The notes: a model not told the origin generated them from the sequence alone. A stretch of DNA of 64,000 bases from Branchiostoma floridae (GCF_000003815.2 NC_049995.1:10848227-10912226); one strand, 5' to 3'. Positions 38,501 through 50,300 are shown, counted from the first letter of the stretch. Program-made: numbers and translations.

Positions 38501-39544
38501 ACATTGTAACAAGAGTTAAAGGGACAAAACATGGCATAACAGCCCAGGGTTGTTGCCAACCTGAAATCATTTTGCGTCCCCTCAATTTTGAATCCTATTG
38601 AGTGCCCAAGGCGCAATGTTCCTATAGAGCGGTCCGAGAGCATGCTTCCCCGGAAAGTTTTGGAAATCTAGATCATCTGAAAAACTATTTTCTTCATTTT
38701 GAGGTGTAAATTTTGCTGGTAGACTAAGATGTTCAAAGGTTATCTGTTTTGGTGAAAAATTACACAAGGGGGACAGTTTTTTTATATCTTAACAAATCCA
38801 TTTTTGTCTGTCACAGAGGATAGAATGGGCAAAATTTTGTCTGTCCCCAGCTGCAAAATTCCATTAACCCTGTAACAGCCAATAAGGCATGCATTCCTGC
38901 ATTCCTCTATTCAAGACGTGCATCTCACCTGACTAGTAGTAGTAGTACAAGTCACACTATTGTGGTAGACTGGTATCACTTACCAAGTTCACTTACATCT
39001 TACACTATGTCTTGGCAATATTGGTGCTATTTTTACAACTATCCAACTGGTTTCAGTCGGTGTTGCTAATCACTACAAGTACAATCATAATTTAAGGCTA
39101 CCTAACACAACCTATTTACTCATTTAGGTAATTTGTTATCATGTTGACCATCTCCAAAGAAGAAATATTCTCTCTTTTTTTTAAATCAACCAAAAATCAT
39201 GAGCTGATGTCATCCATAGAATGTACTTACTGTGGCCAAATTTGAAAGTAAAGATAGTACATGTAGATAAACCAGTAGATAAACCTAATGGCCAAATCAT
39301 GTTTTTGCAGGTGTTTGGTGACATGGGAGTAGTTGGGATGGACAAGGATGTGAAGAAGGCCCTCGCTGAGCGCGCTCAGAGCATCGAGAACCTGGGCTCC
39401 ACCCTTAGTCTGAACAGCGTCGCTCGGCGTAGGAAGGTGACGACATCTGGCGGACTGACCTCGCGGGAAGGGTCAGCACAGTTTCTGTCTGTCCCGCGGG
39501 CTGGGTCTCATACCAGTCTGAAGAAAGGGAGCACCGACTGCTGA
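14572..39544 (+). CDS. OFCC1: Multipass membrane protein, probable ojoplano (opo)/OFCC1 orthologue
   Basis: Twenty-four exons join in phase: 14572-14619, 15531-15788, 16310-16433, 17322-17458, 17962-18018, 19112-19226, 19869-20004, 21480-21603, 22594-22755, 23210-23320, 23804-23945, 24467-24609, 25023-25192, 25830-25961, 27160-27314, 27917-28056, 31230-31412, 31978-32117, 32709-32927, 33527-33779, 35756-35922, 36730-36925, 38315-38470 and 39311-39544 (1233 residues). Order: low-complexity acidic N-terminus with a Lys tract; a short RS-type basic segment (~190-208); the motif IDPKQYGLEFESDDE (~227-241), which I recall resembling OFCC1; a charged coiled coil (~334-424); a C2-like beta-rich region (~440-645); an acidic serine cluster; hydrophobic segments at ~864-895, 922-944, 960-982 and 1015-1037; and a charged C-terminal tail. 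In medaka, Opo is a membrane protein needed for basal constriction in the optic cup. The exon model is firm; exon 5 and the orthology are less certain. Confidence 0.7.
16951..17260. repeat. Long imperfect inverted repeat in opo intron 3
   Basis: Left arm 16951-~17079 and right arm ~17132-17260 are reverse complements with about one change per 12 bases (caacaattttcttcaatcaa at the left end). The loop of about 50 bases is G-rich. Transcribed, it would form a hairpin with a stem of well over 100 base pairs. No coding capacity. Confidence 0.8.
18045..18364 (+). repeat. Two-copy direct duplication in opo intron 5
   Basis: A block of about 150 bases ending 'tttaaactgcacatgcacaag' (first copy 18045-18184) recurs as a diverged copy at 18213-18364 with the end 'gtaaactgcacatgcacaag'. 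Just downstream, ttgaaggcccctaa (18372) and gggccttcaactt (18453-18465) form a small inverted repeat. Confidence 0.7.
20754..21423. mobile_element. Perfect fold-back element, 293-bp arms, 84-bp loop, in opo intron 7
   Basis: Arms 20754-21046 and 21131-21423 look exactly complementary. Each contains the motif acgtttcggaaggcg / cgccttccttcctcag, which has its own small hairpin, and degenerate repeats of 'tgttctaaaYaaacaaa..ggtaac'. The 14-base phrase tatcctgatgttac occurs at 20707-20720 and again at 21423-21436, so it may be a target duplication enclosing the palindrome and about 33 extra bases. No ORF. Confidence 0.85.
21950..22170 (+). mobile_element. tRNA-derived SINE in opo intron 8
   Basis: Head with a box-A-like ggccaagtggcttggctag and a box-B-like gagtttgattcatgg, followed by a conserved-looking body (ggaaaggcactttacacaac...atgggtagtacctgatttca). 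The head resembles a Ser/Leu-type tRNA but lacks a full cloverleaf, so this is a retroposon and not a gene. Confidence 0.6.
22204..22473 (+). mobile_element. 5S rRNA-derived SINE (SINE3 type) in opo intron 8
   Basis: The head carries the internal promoter of 5S rRNA: gatctcgaaagttaagcaac (box A side) followed by gtacttggatgggggacc (box C side) and attgctgta. A body of about 130 bases unrelated to 5S RNA follows, ending in an (ATT)n tail at 22456-22473. A 5S-type head joined to an unrelated body with a simple-repeat tail defines SINE3. It directly follows the tRNA-SINE. Confidence 0.85.
26186..27159 (+). repeat. 80-bp tandem array carrying 12 decoy splice acceptors for opo exon 15
   Basis: Twelve units begin with cacag|gtacctggc at 26186, 26266, 26346, 26426, 26506, 26600, 26680, 26760, 26840, 26920, 27002 and 27084; the real exon starts identically at 27160. 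Each unit has a pyrimidine-containing acceptor plus the first ~36 coding bases of exon 15 (YLAGQKEYEVEL), then runs into 'tatgtgacattttga', an in-frame stop. Only the last copy continues with the true exon. A diverged further unit lies near 26109. Unit length is 80, except around a (TA)n insertion at 26574-26585. Confidence 0.93.
27350..27593 (-). mobile_element. tRNA-derived SINE, minus orientation, opo intron 15
   Basis: Read on the minus strand, it opens gtgcaatggctaagagggta (box A), then gtcgtaagttcgatcccggg (box B), then a body with tggtacatgctgctttctct. The same family lies on the plus strand at 59746-59945. Confidence 0.75.
28600..29520 (+). repeat. 47-bp minisatellite in opo intron 16
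   Basis: About 19-20 units of 'tactgcatgcacagcaggag' followed by 'tccaggtactgtggtcagct' and 'gagtggg', with variants (catggctgg, cgtggctgg, cacagctag). Subtypes are interleaved in higher-order groups, for example the catgg/cgtgg alternation at about 29050-29220. Each unit contains ccag|gtactg. Its ORF is only the translated repeat. Confidence 0.92.
30751..31045. mobile_element. Short element with 11-bp inverted ends (opo intron 16)
   Basis: tgacggggatg at the left and catccccgtca at the right bound about 295 non-coding bases. No convincing target duplication is visible. Confidence 0.5.
33831..33888 (+). repeat. (GATTA)n microsatellite after opo exon 20
   Basis: Pure agatt units directly downstream of the true exon 20 donor. 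It separates exon 20 from a duplicate of its 3' end. Confidence 0.95.
33889..33950 (+). pseudogene. Duplicate of the last ~58 bases of opo exon 20, with donor
   Basis: The sequence acaggtctgatggcattcc... to ...gactgtgccttacag|gtgtgg repeats the end of exon 20 (33720-33779) with three changes visible, followed by the same start of intron (attggattagattac). The duplicate donor gtgtgg is as plausible as the original gtggga. Reaching it from exon 20 would cross stop codons in the GATTA tract. Confidence 0.85.
33954..35290 (+). repeat. ~12-bp array (agattagaattt) interrupted by a MITE
   Basis: Units of agattagaattt run from about 33954 to 34100 and resume at 35210-35288, so the 1.1-kb element at 34101-35209 was inserted into a pre-existing array. 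Confidence 0.85.
34101..35209. mobile_element. Non-autonomous inverted-repeat element, 1.1 kb (TACTGTAAGTTC family)
   Basis: Left end tactgtaagttcatttaagt and right end ataaatgaacttacagta match as inverted repeats for about 28 bases, both followed inward by ttcgcgag blocks. The TA ends and the 'ttcgcg' interior link it to the 220-bp MITEs at 2600 and 4222. The short ORFs inside are not convincing. Confidence 0.85.
36062..36210 (+). repeat. Dispersed repeat, also near 44998-45140 and 46275-46400
   Basis: Shared phrases are tttttctgcacttttgt, aaggctattttt, and aaaatcaacccaggacc. The copy near 46275 is inverted. Family not recognised. Confidence 0.55.
36400..36706 (+). pseudogene. Partial upstream duplicate of opo exon 22 acceptor and 5' end
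   Basis: At 36561-36568 ctccccag is followed by ggttgcacaacaatgggcat..., matching the true start of exon 22 at 36730 for about 38 bases. The preceding intron sequence (gtgacccttgacctttaac, ggttttgtcaa.gtggcttc) is repeated three times between 36420 and 36725. Spliced in phase, the copy encodes LHNNGHMLDIYHN and continues open until a stop near 36706. Confidence 0.85.
37166..37823. mobile_element. Non-autonomous DNA transposon, 658 bp, 13-bp inverted ends, cttatg target duplication
   Basis: gttccggttcgga at the left and tccgaaccggaac at the right are exact inverted repeats, flanked by cttatg on both sides (37160-37165 and 37824-37829). The interior has no gene. It is nested in an older repeat rich in 'gtgcaccca' (about 37060-38010) in opo intron 22. 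Confidence 0.85.
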
Positions 39545-41310
39545 GGTGTCTGTCAAGATTTCTACAAGACTTGGAAACATCTAAAGTCTTTGTCAGAAAC
39601 TTTGTAAGCATTGTCAAGATTTCTGCAAGACTTAGAAACATCTAAAGTCATTGTCAGAAACTTTGTAAGCATTGTCAAGATTTCTACAAGACTTCGAAAT
39701 ATCCAGAGTCTTAGTCTAAACTTCTAAAGCAATTTGTAAAGTGTGTGGTTTTTTTTTACATTTTTTAATGACGATTTCATTCTGGTAGTGGAACTGTCGG
39801 CAATTTTATATTCACCTTAGTCACATTTTATCATGATTGTGAAAGTTTATTCTGGTCTTGAAGAGTTTGGAGTTTGCACAAATGTGGATTATTTTTCTGT
39901 GTCTCATAGGGAATATATTACTTCAACACAAGACATAAGCACTAGCTTTTTAGTTAAAGCACAATGTATTGAGTTTGAACATATATTTACTATGTAAAGA
40001 TTTTATAGTTGATTTTGCTTTTCTATGGAGTTAAAGACTTATGATTTCTCCCAAAATGTCCATTTTTATCTTACGCACAGAAATACATATAGACTGCCAC
40101 ATGTAAATATTCCACATTCTAGATTGTATGTATTTTTAATTCTCAGATTAGATTGTGTATTTTGTGGCACTTTGCATCTAGATATCTATTTTCCTACTAA
40201 ATTCTATGCCTATGAGAAAATTTATAAAATGTAGACTTTTTCTGAATGTACCAGATATATTTCATACAGGATGGCAAACTTCGTATTGCAATATTTCTCT
40301 TTGCTATGCAATATGGTAATAGATCTATCTGATGAACAGAAAAGTAAAGTTTTAATCAAAATCTTACTCTAAGAATTATGACTTGAGACTGAAAATATTC
40401 TATTTTCACATATGGACGAATGTGGTTCATTCTTGAACTGTATTCCAAAAGTTGTTTGCAGTTTTAAACTCACTTGAAATTATTTGTCATACTGGAAACA
40501 ATGTCATTTTCTTTTATCCTATGACATTTTAAAGAAGATTTTATAATATGATTGACGTAGTTTTTGAAGATGAATGTAAAATATTTGAGTCGTTTCTTTG
40601 CAATTGTTTGTGTTAGCATTTTTATCAGATCCATACAGTTTTAAATGCACTTTTAATGTCTCACCATTATGTATATATTTTTGCACAGAGTAACATGATT
40701 TTAAAACGTCATTTGTGTCTTTGCATTATGTTGCTAATAATTCTATGCTAATTATGCAAATAAGAACTTAATTTATGTGAGCAATGAAAAGTTCACATAA
40801 TTCTACTGCATCGTACATCAATGAAATGCTGAGATGATTTTCATTTTCTTGGAGGGAGGGTGGCATGGCTTATGTAAAGAAAGATGGCCAGAACCAACAC
40901 TGCCAAAAATGCTTTTTCTTGTTTATCTTGTTTTGCTTTCTCACAAAAATTTATCTTCCAGGAATAGAATTATTTTGTCCCCAAGAAATCTTAGAAAAAA
41001 TGTGCTTGCAAATTTTTGCTTGTCAAGTTTCTGAGACGATTTGAGATTTGTTTTCTTGTATTTCCAAAAATGCTTTTTCTTGTTCATCTTGTTTTGCTTC
41101 CTCACAGTAAATTTAGCTTCCATGAAGACAAAAATTCTTGTATTTCTCAAGAGTTGAATCTGGTTATAGAAAAACAAGAATTTGCTTAAATCTCTAGAAA
41201 AAGTTTTGTAGTTTCTCGTTTTGCTTGAATTTTTATCCTACATTTTCTTTCTGCAATAATATTTTTCTTCATATGAGAATTTTCCATGGGGTAAGCAAAA
41301 TAAAAAAGAT
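39545..41310 (+). other. Probable opo 3' UTR and downstream sequence
   Basis: AT-rich and non-coding. A three-fold near-repeat of about 60 bases (tgtcaagatttctacaagact) follows the stop. The first AATAAA I find is at 41299-41304, which would give a 3' UTR of about 1.75 kb. Two similar ~65-base blocks lie near 40905 and 41070 (aaaatgctttttcttgttYatc). Confidence 0.5.
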
Positions 41311-41569
41311 ATCACTTTTGGCTGTGAATGAATATGCATAAATGTCATCGGCAAAATGAATTTTAATATGTGGTCTTTTACCTTGGACTTATGTCTTTAA
41401 TTACTAGGACGACATCCATTCAGCACAATTATTCATGGTCAGTTTTCTGTTTCAATTGATCAATAGACTTTTAAAATGAGATCAGTTGGACTGGCTAAAG
41501 GGGAATACAGCTAGAAGCACGCGTTCATGCAGTCATTCAGTTTTCGGCTCAGAACAGGCCAACATGCAC

Positions 41570-42450
41570 CCATCACCGAACATACCTGTCCTTGGTGCTG
41601 AACACCGGACATACACCCATTGGCGAACATACCTGTTCTTGGTGCTGAACACCACACATGCACCCTTCGCCAAACATACCTTTCCTTGGTGCTGAACACC
41701 GGACATACACCCATTGGCGAACATACCTGTTCTTGGTGCTGAACACCACACATGCACCCTTCGCCAAACATACCTGTCCTTGGTGCTGAGCACCACAGGT
41801 ACACATCAGCGAACATACCTGTCCTTGGTGCTGAACACCACACATGCACCCATTGCCGAACATACCTGTACTTAGTGCTGAACACCACACATGCACCCAT
41901 CGCCGAACATACCTGTTTGGTGCCGTACACCACACATGCACCCATCGCCTAACATACCTGTCCTTGGTGCTGAACACCACACGTACACATCAGCGAACAT
42001 ACCTGTCCTTGGTGCTGAACACCACACATGCACCCATCGCCGAACATACCTGTCCTTGGTGCCGTACACCACACATGCACCCATCGCCGAACATACCTGT
42101 CCTTGGTGCTGAACACCACACATGCACTCATCGGCGAACATACCTGTTCTTAGTGCTGAACACCACACATGCAACCATCGGCGAACATACCTGTCCTTAG
42201 TCTGAACACCACACATGCAGCTATCGGCAAACTTACCTGTCCTTGGCGCTGAACGACATACATGCAGCCATCAGCGAACATACCTGTCCTTGGTGCTGAA
42301 CGCCATACATATACCCATTGGCAAACATACCAGTCCTTGGTGCTGAACACCATACATGTACACATCAGCGGACACACCTGTCCTTGGTGCTGAACAACAT
42401 ACATGCACCCATCGGCGAACATACCTGTCCTTGGTGCTGAACACCCACAC
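41570..42450. repeat. 47-bp intergenic minisatellite
   Basis: About 19 units of gaacatacctgtccttggtg, then ctgaacaccacacatgcacc, then catcgcc, with variants. Overlapping open frames occur on both strands because the unit rarely contains stops and is not a multiple of three. On the minus strand each unit has acag|gtatgt, a near-ideal donor. No adjacent gene explains it. Confidence 0.9.
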
Positions 42451-44347
42451 AGCTGTCCCTGTACAGTGCATACACACGGGACCTTTCCTCCTAATATAGT
42501 TACGTGTACAGCACAGAATATGGCTCCCCTTGGTGTTAACATCAGATTCAAGATTCTTAAGTGTGCCCTTACACTTTTCAGAGGTTAAGTTGGGTTGAGT
42601 TTATTTAGATTTGTAAAAAAAATCTTTGCAGCACTCCTCCCTCTATTTCCTGGCACAGCTTAGTCTGGTTGTAGATTGAATCCTAAGATTTTAAAACCAG
42701 GCTAGTCCACAATAACTAAATTTTATCCGCTACAGGCATTTGTGGAAATGAACTCCAGGGAAGTAGAATGCATCCCAACACACAGTCACAAACGTGCACA
42801 CACTTGCACTCACACAGACTCACACATCAATAAATGCATAATAGAGAAAAGAGAGAACTAGACAAGCAACCACTTCTAACGTCCCGTTTCCCTCTGTTAT
42901 CCTACCGCCCAATGCAAACTTCTCGCTCTCTCCCTTCCCCCCTTCTGCCTGCCCTGCTCATTTGCATACCTTTCCTGATTGGTTGAGCCGATAACGAGTT
43001 TATTTGATCACCCTGTCTGGTGCGCACAGGACAGGTGTGCCATTGAGATGCCATATCTTCATGCGAAATTTGTGTGCTCGATGGAGCAGAAACATTCCCG
43101 ACACAATCCAACCAGATTTCAAGGTCCCCTACGACCTCAATGGACTAATCGATATACTTTTAGGTTTACTTCATATGTTAATGTATCTTGTGTGGATTTC
43201 TGATACAACAACAACAATACCCAACAAGACTCTGCAAATAGCTTTTAATAGCAAGTCCATTTCCAGTTCCAATATTTAGTTCATTACATGTTTGCCCATA
43301 TTACTTGTTTTTTGTAACAAACAATTTTGTAACAACCGATTATCAATAATTTATATCGAGTTAAAAATACTTGTTTAAAAATCATTTAAAGTCTTAATGA
43401 CTATTTGTACAGATTTTTACATTCTATATATTTTGAAGATATTCTACAGTGGCAACATTGTCACTTAATTACTGGTAATATGCTGTAATGATGTCATCAA
43501 ATTACTGATCCAATATGTTCTTTCACGGAGGTTTATAACTTTTACAAGCTCCTTGGGTCTTTTTTTTAATTACTGGACTGTAACTGGCACGGATTTTCAA
43601 GTAGTCAAATGGATGTGGACATGATATGATCTATAGCTGTACAGCCTGTATAACTGTCCTTCTGTCTTTATGTAAGTATTACACACCAGTTTTTCTGAAC
43701 AACCTGTCACACCTTTGCATATTTAATTGTTGAAAGATTAGAATGGATTACCTGGTGTGCTTGGCCAAACACACGAGCTGTAGCAAAGCCACATTGCACT
43801 TACTAGCTGAAAAAGTGTCATACTTTGTCCTCAGTCTGAGGTTCAAGCACTTAACTGACTTCTTCCGATACTTGGTGGTGACAAATTCCACTGTAAGATG
43901 TAATTCTAGCGAAAAACGAATTTTTTAATACATCCTGGCTTGATATCTCTGAATACTTGAAGGCACAACTAACGCTACCCGTGGGTAACTTAGATCCGTT
44001 TTGTTCTTACAAACAGGGTATATCAAGTCGACAGACGCAGGTTTCAAAATGCAATGTCTTAAATTCTATTGCAGTGTGAAAGACTTTGATATCCCTGCAA
44101 CAGTGCTATGTTTCAGTAAACAACGGATATAGGTTACCCGATGGATAACGGTAAACAAGCGTTACATGTACTATGTGATGTTAGTATTCAATTAACTAAA
44201 ACTAGATGAGTAGAAACTGTATCTTTTTGAGGGTCTTCAAAATGATTCTGGAAGCAGCAGTAGCTCTATGTAAGAAGCTTTTATCAGATGCTTCTTGCTT
44301 TATGTGACCATCTTTGTCTTGGGTCCTTTCCAAGTCTTCAGATGTCT
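42451..44347. other. Intergenic region 3' of opo and of ACOX copy A (convergent genes)
   Basis: No gene is supported. Short ORFs around 43000-43280 have no recognisable family. The ACOX copy A 3' UTR (minus strand) should occupy the right part; a clear polyadenylation signal was not identified. Confidence 0.5.
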
Positions 44348-47300
44348 TCACAGCTTGGCCCTGTTGGCTTCAAGGAATGGCTTCAGGTACTTGTGGTAGG
44401 ACTGGTGCACCTAAGGATGAACAGGTATCATTATAAACTAAGAACTTGTGACGTTGATATGTATGAAAGTAAACCTGTTGAGAGAAAAAACATCATTTAT
44501 CATATTGTAAGAAATAATCAGTCCAGTGACTCCAGTCAATTTACAAGTTGTGATATACTGTAAGTTCTGTTGGCTAAAACAGTTGATTTCTTGTACTTAC
44601 ATCAGTTTTGTTGAGAGGAGAAGCCTTGGCCCACTCCAACAGATGTTGGTAGACGTTCCCATCGTAGCGCCCCAGTATGGAGTTCAGGATCCCGTCTGGG
44701 AAGTCGAAGGCGTCGACAAGAGCCACGGCGTCAGGACGGAGCTTGGCCATGAGGGTGTTAATGTGACGTCTGGCTTGGCGGACATCTGTGCCGGTCAAGT
44801 AGCCGTCCTGAAAAAGGGTTAGTGGATATTGACTTCTGAGTAGACATGTTAACCTATATAGTTTGATGAATTTGTGTTGATAGAAAGTTTCTTGTTCCTT
44901 ATCAAAAATGTAACCTCCCTATAAAAAGACCTCCTAACGCTACTGTCACATGCCAAACAGAAAAAGAGGCACCGCCAGGTAGCTATCATAATTAGGTCAT
45001 TTTTCTGCACTTTTGTGTGTGACCCCGCCATGGCCATATTGGTGACCCTGTGGCTACAAGGCTATTTTTGGGCATGGCTGGAGCCCAAATTATTTTAACT
45101 CAAATTTAAAATCAACCCTGGGCCCGCCAACAAATAAATACCGTAACTTAATTATGAACACAGCAAGGGGTACCCCTAAGGTCCACCAAATTGTGGCTTT
45201 AGAACCCCAACAGTGTAACATACCCTATTTGTTGTATTGTGCAAATATATGGCTTTGTGTATGCAGCAGCATGGATATCCTACCTCCAGAAAGTCTCCGC
45301 TGTTTGTGACCAGTCCATGTAGAGCGTGCAGCTGACACAGCCTGGTCAGGACAGCAGAGATGGAGCTGTCCAGTCTGGAGTCTGTCAGCCTCTCAGCAAA
45401 GTTCTTCACCACAAAGTACTGGCTGTGGGCCTGGCAACATCAAATATTCAAAGTTCTTATCATCATTTTACACTTTACCCTAAAAAAGTTGGACCTTCTT
45501 GCACTCATCTATTTGACTACCTGACTAATTTTGCTTTTTATGAATAACAAACTTCTTCGTACACAACCAAGAGGTTCCTTCAGCAGACGTTTCAGTGACC
45601 AACTGTCTGTCACCTTCGTCAGGGCAATTTGGACTATAGTTCAAATTGCACTGCAGCATAGGTGGCGCTGTTAACAAATAGCTTCCAAACAAAAAGGAAT
45701 GCATTATTTACAACTTGTTGAATCATTAAGAAGTTTATTTGCAGGTTCATGCCCGAGGGCTAATTGCCAGTGCAATGGTAAAAACATAAAAGATATACAA
45801 ATGACAATGAACAGTTACAAACAATATTCTAATCTAATCTAGTTGTAGACATTCTACTCTAATCATTGTTGAATAAAACGCTTGGTCGTGTGACTGTGTA
45901 CAAAGAATTTTATTCAGTGACCTGATGACATTATTCACAGACAGCTGTGCATCATGTATCACATCAGAAACAATCACTATAAAACAACAAGGTATACAGA
46001 GATTTTCTAACCATTGCTGCCTTGACAAGATCCACAGATGTGGCATTCCAGGCGTCCGGTTGGTCCTTCCCAGCCTGCCTTTCATTTCTCAGCTGCATGG
46101 CGGCCTCATGGACCAGCCTTTGAAGAGGTTAAGAGAAAGACATCTTTTAAGAAACTGCATTGACACTCAACTGTAACTCTTTAATACTTACGCTAAGATC
46201 ACACATGCCCCAGTGCCGGCAAGGAGTGTATTACCCATGCTAGGCTCTGAAACCACAAAGCTATTCTAGTGGACTGCTGGATACTATGTTTACAGTTCTA
46301 TTTGTCTCCGGGTCCTGGGTTGATTTTAACAGTAAATTAAAAAATTCCAGAGACCCAGTCGTGCCCAAAAAATAGCCCTGTAACCACTTAGGACCATGCA
46401 TTAAAGAGAAATGAAACACCCCATACACTACCCAGCAGGGCTTCATTTTCCAATTATTCACATAGCATATTAACGAGTACATTTTCAGCACTTTGTAACC
46501 ATCAAGAGCATTGGAGTCATCCTTGCTCCCATGGATACGTTGCAACGAAAGTAACAGTAGACACAGCAAACATTTTTTATCCCTACCTAGCTGCCCTGTG
46601 TCTGAAGGCATCACACAGAGCCCCCAGATCCAGCATGTTCCTGGTTCTACTGGCTGCAGGAACCGGCTGTACACTGGACAGGTACGCCACCGAACCAGCC
46701 AGCTTCTCACCCTGCAGGGACTGGTTATAACTCTTCATCAGGTACCTGGGTGGGAAAAGGATGCCATCCATGTAAGATATCAAAGGAACGTCTTTTCCTG
46801 AAGAGTGTCAAAGCGTCAGATGAAACTTCAATCACTCGTTCCATCTTGTTCTATTCCTCATGTGTGTATGGACCTATGCTGCCGTTGCAGTCAGTCTTGC
46901 TACAATTAAAATGTGTCTATATTCTGAAAGCTCCCTGTCAGTGAGCTTTCAGAGTTTCCTTACTTGAACTGTTTTCTTTTCATTTTAAAGAAAGGAGTTA
47001 TGCTGCACTGTTTAGATTTATCCTTCACCAGAGGAAGAGAAGTGGCAAAGAAACATGACCAAGGGAAATCCAAGGGAACGACCCCGTATGAAATGGACAG
47101 ACAAGATATGGGGGGAGATCTTTACATCCTCACTTTACACTGAGTGCTAGCCTAAAAGAAAGACTGTCATCAAGGCTCCACATCTAGGTACAAGCACGTC
47201 TAACCCTTACCTGAAAGATAAACCAGATAGTGAAAGACTGTGAGTATTTAGCATCAGTATGACGATAGGGAGTATGACAATTACGAATTAGCTTATGGAT

Positions 47301-50300
47301 TGCCTTGTCCTAACCTAGCTGTTTGAAGCATCATGACGGTGTTCTCTCCCTCGTAAGTTGCCCCAGGAGTCTGGTTGGCGTAGTGACGGGGCAGCCCGCT
47401 GGCGTGAGAGTACCCGTGTCCTCCACACGCCAGACGACACTCCTCCATTCCCATGTTTGCCACCCACGATGTCAGAGCCTTCAGACCGGCGGAAAGGGCA
47501 TGTAGCTGTAGATATATATAAAGGGTCAGATTTAGGTGTAAAATTCCAAATTTTGCCATGTTTATTCCATGATGGATAGTATGTGCACAATGTCATCTAT
47601 TCTCGTCCGTTGCCAAACAAAGTTTTAGACCATACTGTAAATCGTACAATGAGCAGATAAAATGCTGAAAATTGTTTAGAAAATATCAGAAAACAGATAC
47701 TTATGTCGTAGAATGCCCGACCTAAAGTCAATTTCAAATGTGAAAAAGGAGAATGAAGAAGGTATTGTTTGCTTGCATTCATTTGGTGTAATGTTACCAT
47801 ACTGTGATACCATACTACTTTTTTTCCTTCGCACGCTCGCACCAGTTTTGGGGTTCCTATACGATGTCATCCATATATCTATTAATCAAATCAACATAGC
47901 CTTATGGCTAAACACTGCATGCAACCGGTACCCCTGGCATAAATGGATGGCTAATTCATATTCTACTAAACACAGTCACTTAGTAACAATATAAGTATGT
48001 TGTGACTTTCGACCTCATCATAGATTACCTGCACATCATATAAACCATGATGAGTTCAAAGGATTGGATTGACGTCTATGTGTCATATTTCAGTCTATTG
48101 TCTTATGTATATTTTCATATGTTGCTCAGAAAAAAGTAGTTTTCAATATTACCTCAGGTAGGACACTGATGTCTCCCTTCGAAATCTGGCTGGAAAATGT
48201 CATGTAAACAGACATCATGGTTTGTCCTGTGAGCCAGAAGGCGTAGGCAGCAGCCAGGTAGGGGAACAACTTGTACTGCTGGGTCACATAGTCCAACACC
48301 TGGGGCTCAGGTTGGCTGGGAGGATGAGATTTGATACTTTAATTGCTGATATATGAGCTTTGCCTATCTGAAGGTTTAAAAGTACATTTTGTACTTCCCG
48401 CAAGCTCAAATAATTGCCCAATCTTTCAAATGTGTAATTCAAATGTGACAATATTTCCAACCATTTGTTCTCATTATGAGGTTTTCGAGAAATACTTTGA
48501 GATGACATTGAAGTTTGGGGGTGTAAGATAAGTGTCTTTTTGTCTTTCAAACTGCTTTATCTAGGGTTGTGTCCTTGTAGCTCAACTGGTAGCAGCCTCA
48601 CAGTTGAGCTCCTTTTTCCAATCGGTTGGTAACAAGTAAAGAGAACCAAGTTCAACCCTAGAAAGGGCATTTCGTTTGGGGTCGGGATGGAAGGACTGGT
48701 GCCTCAAACATTTCAAGGGGAAGGGCTAGCAATCCCTCCCTGTATAACTGCCCTATGTGATACTACGAGGGTCCAACGAAGGAACGATGAATGATCGAGA
48801 GCTGGATTTAATTTGCCCATTCAAAATAACACAACTCACCCCGGCTTCATCTCAGACTGACGGCGAACACAGCTGTAGCGAGTTGCTATGGTAACAGCCT
48901 TTGCCAGTGCCCTGCCGGAGTTCATGACTATGTTTGCTCTAATCAGCACCATAGTACCATAAGCCAGCTTGGTACTTGGTGGCTTCACGTAGGTACCATC
49001 GGGTTCAACCTGAAACAAGTACATTTAGAATGTGCCAAGATAAGAGATTGCGATCTGGCACAATCAGTAGTATTCTACTAGTGAGATTGCAATCAGGGTC
49101 TTGATTTTTGTCGATAGAGAATGCAATCAGAGTACACTCAGTGATTCTACCGGCACAGATCCCAATCGGAGTCTCTGTCAAAAGGACTTTGAGATCACCA
49201 TCTCTATCGATAGTCACCGAATCTGCAAATACAATCTCTACCTACCATATATACCACTAATTTAATTAACCTTATATGTTTTGACATGTACATGAAAATA
49301 TGTTACATAACACATATGACACAATTCAATACATGTCAAAGTGAGGTACAGTACATTAGTAAAATATAATATGTCAGAATCAGTTTTTGTCAACAGTTTT
49401 ACACAGTAAAGCAACTTGAAGTTCTTAGCCTTCTTGTTTTCTTCAACCAAAATCTGGTCGAAGGGAGGCATATTATAATAATATTATGGTACATTGTTTG
49501 AACGTTCATTTATCAGGGTGACCATATCTAAAAAATGTGCAAACTGACCTTTGAGTACTTCATGAGCATGTTCTCTCGCGGGATCCTGACATTGTGGAAA
49601 GCCAGGAAGCCGTTGTCAACGGGGCCATATCCAAACTTTGGCCCGATGTCACCAACAATTACTCCTATAAAAACATAAACATTTAAACAACAAACAATTG
49701 GTCACCAGTACACATTTTCAAGTCCTCTTCCACCATCAGGGTAGGCTAATTTGTAAACGTATAATTATTTGGAGTTGTCAGAGGAGATAGCCAGCCATAG
49801 AGGAACACCAAAGATTGCAACCCAGGGGGTTCTTGGTTGGCTCTTAAACTCTTTTGGCAAATTGTTCAGCCAATTGGCAAATTTATTATTTACCGGTAAC
49901 CTCCATGAAAATTGGAGGTATGGTTTCTACTCCAAGCATTGATCACTAAGTGTGTATGTGTGTGTGTGTGTATGGCAGAATCTCTGGATAGATTGCGATG
50001 ATACAAGTTTTTGGTATGTGGGTAAATACTAAAGGTCATGTTAACCCAATGGTCCTCCTCAACTTTGGGCCTCCTGCTGGCTGAGGTTGGTTCTGCAGCA
50101 GACCTTCTGTTTGTTGTACTTTTGTCCTGGACATGCTGTAGTCTCAATTTTTTGCAAATGTAACATGTTTTTACCACATGAGTAAATCCACAAATGTGGT
50201 GAATTACAAGTAAACAAACGTACCAGGCAGAGGCTTGTGGTCCTGGAGACTGCGAATTTGCACCATGAAGGGATGGGGGCCGTAAGACTTGCCGTGGATA

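Noticed and set aside
41511..42216. Overlapping ORFs on both strands (up to 144 codons)
   Set aside because: They are translations of the 47-bp minisatellite in different frames.
43004..43279. 91-codon plus-strand ORF in the intergenic region
   Set aside because: No family resemblance and no convincing splice sites; left as non-coding.
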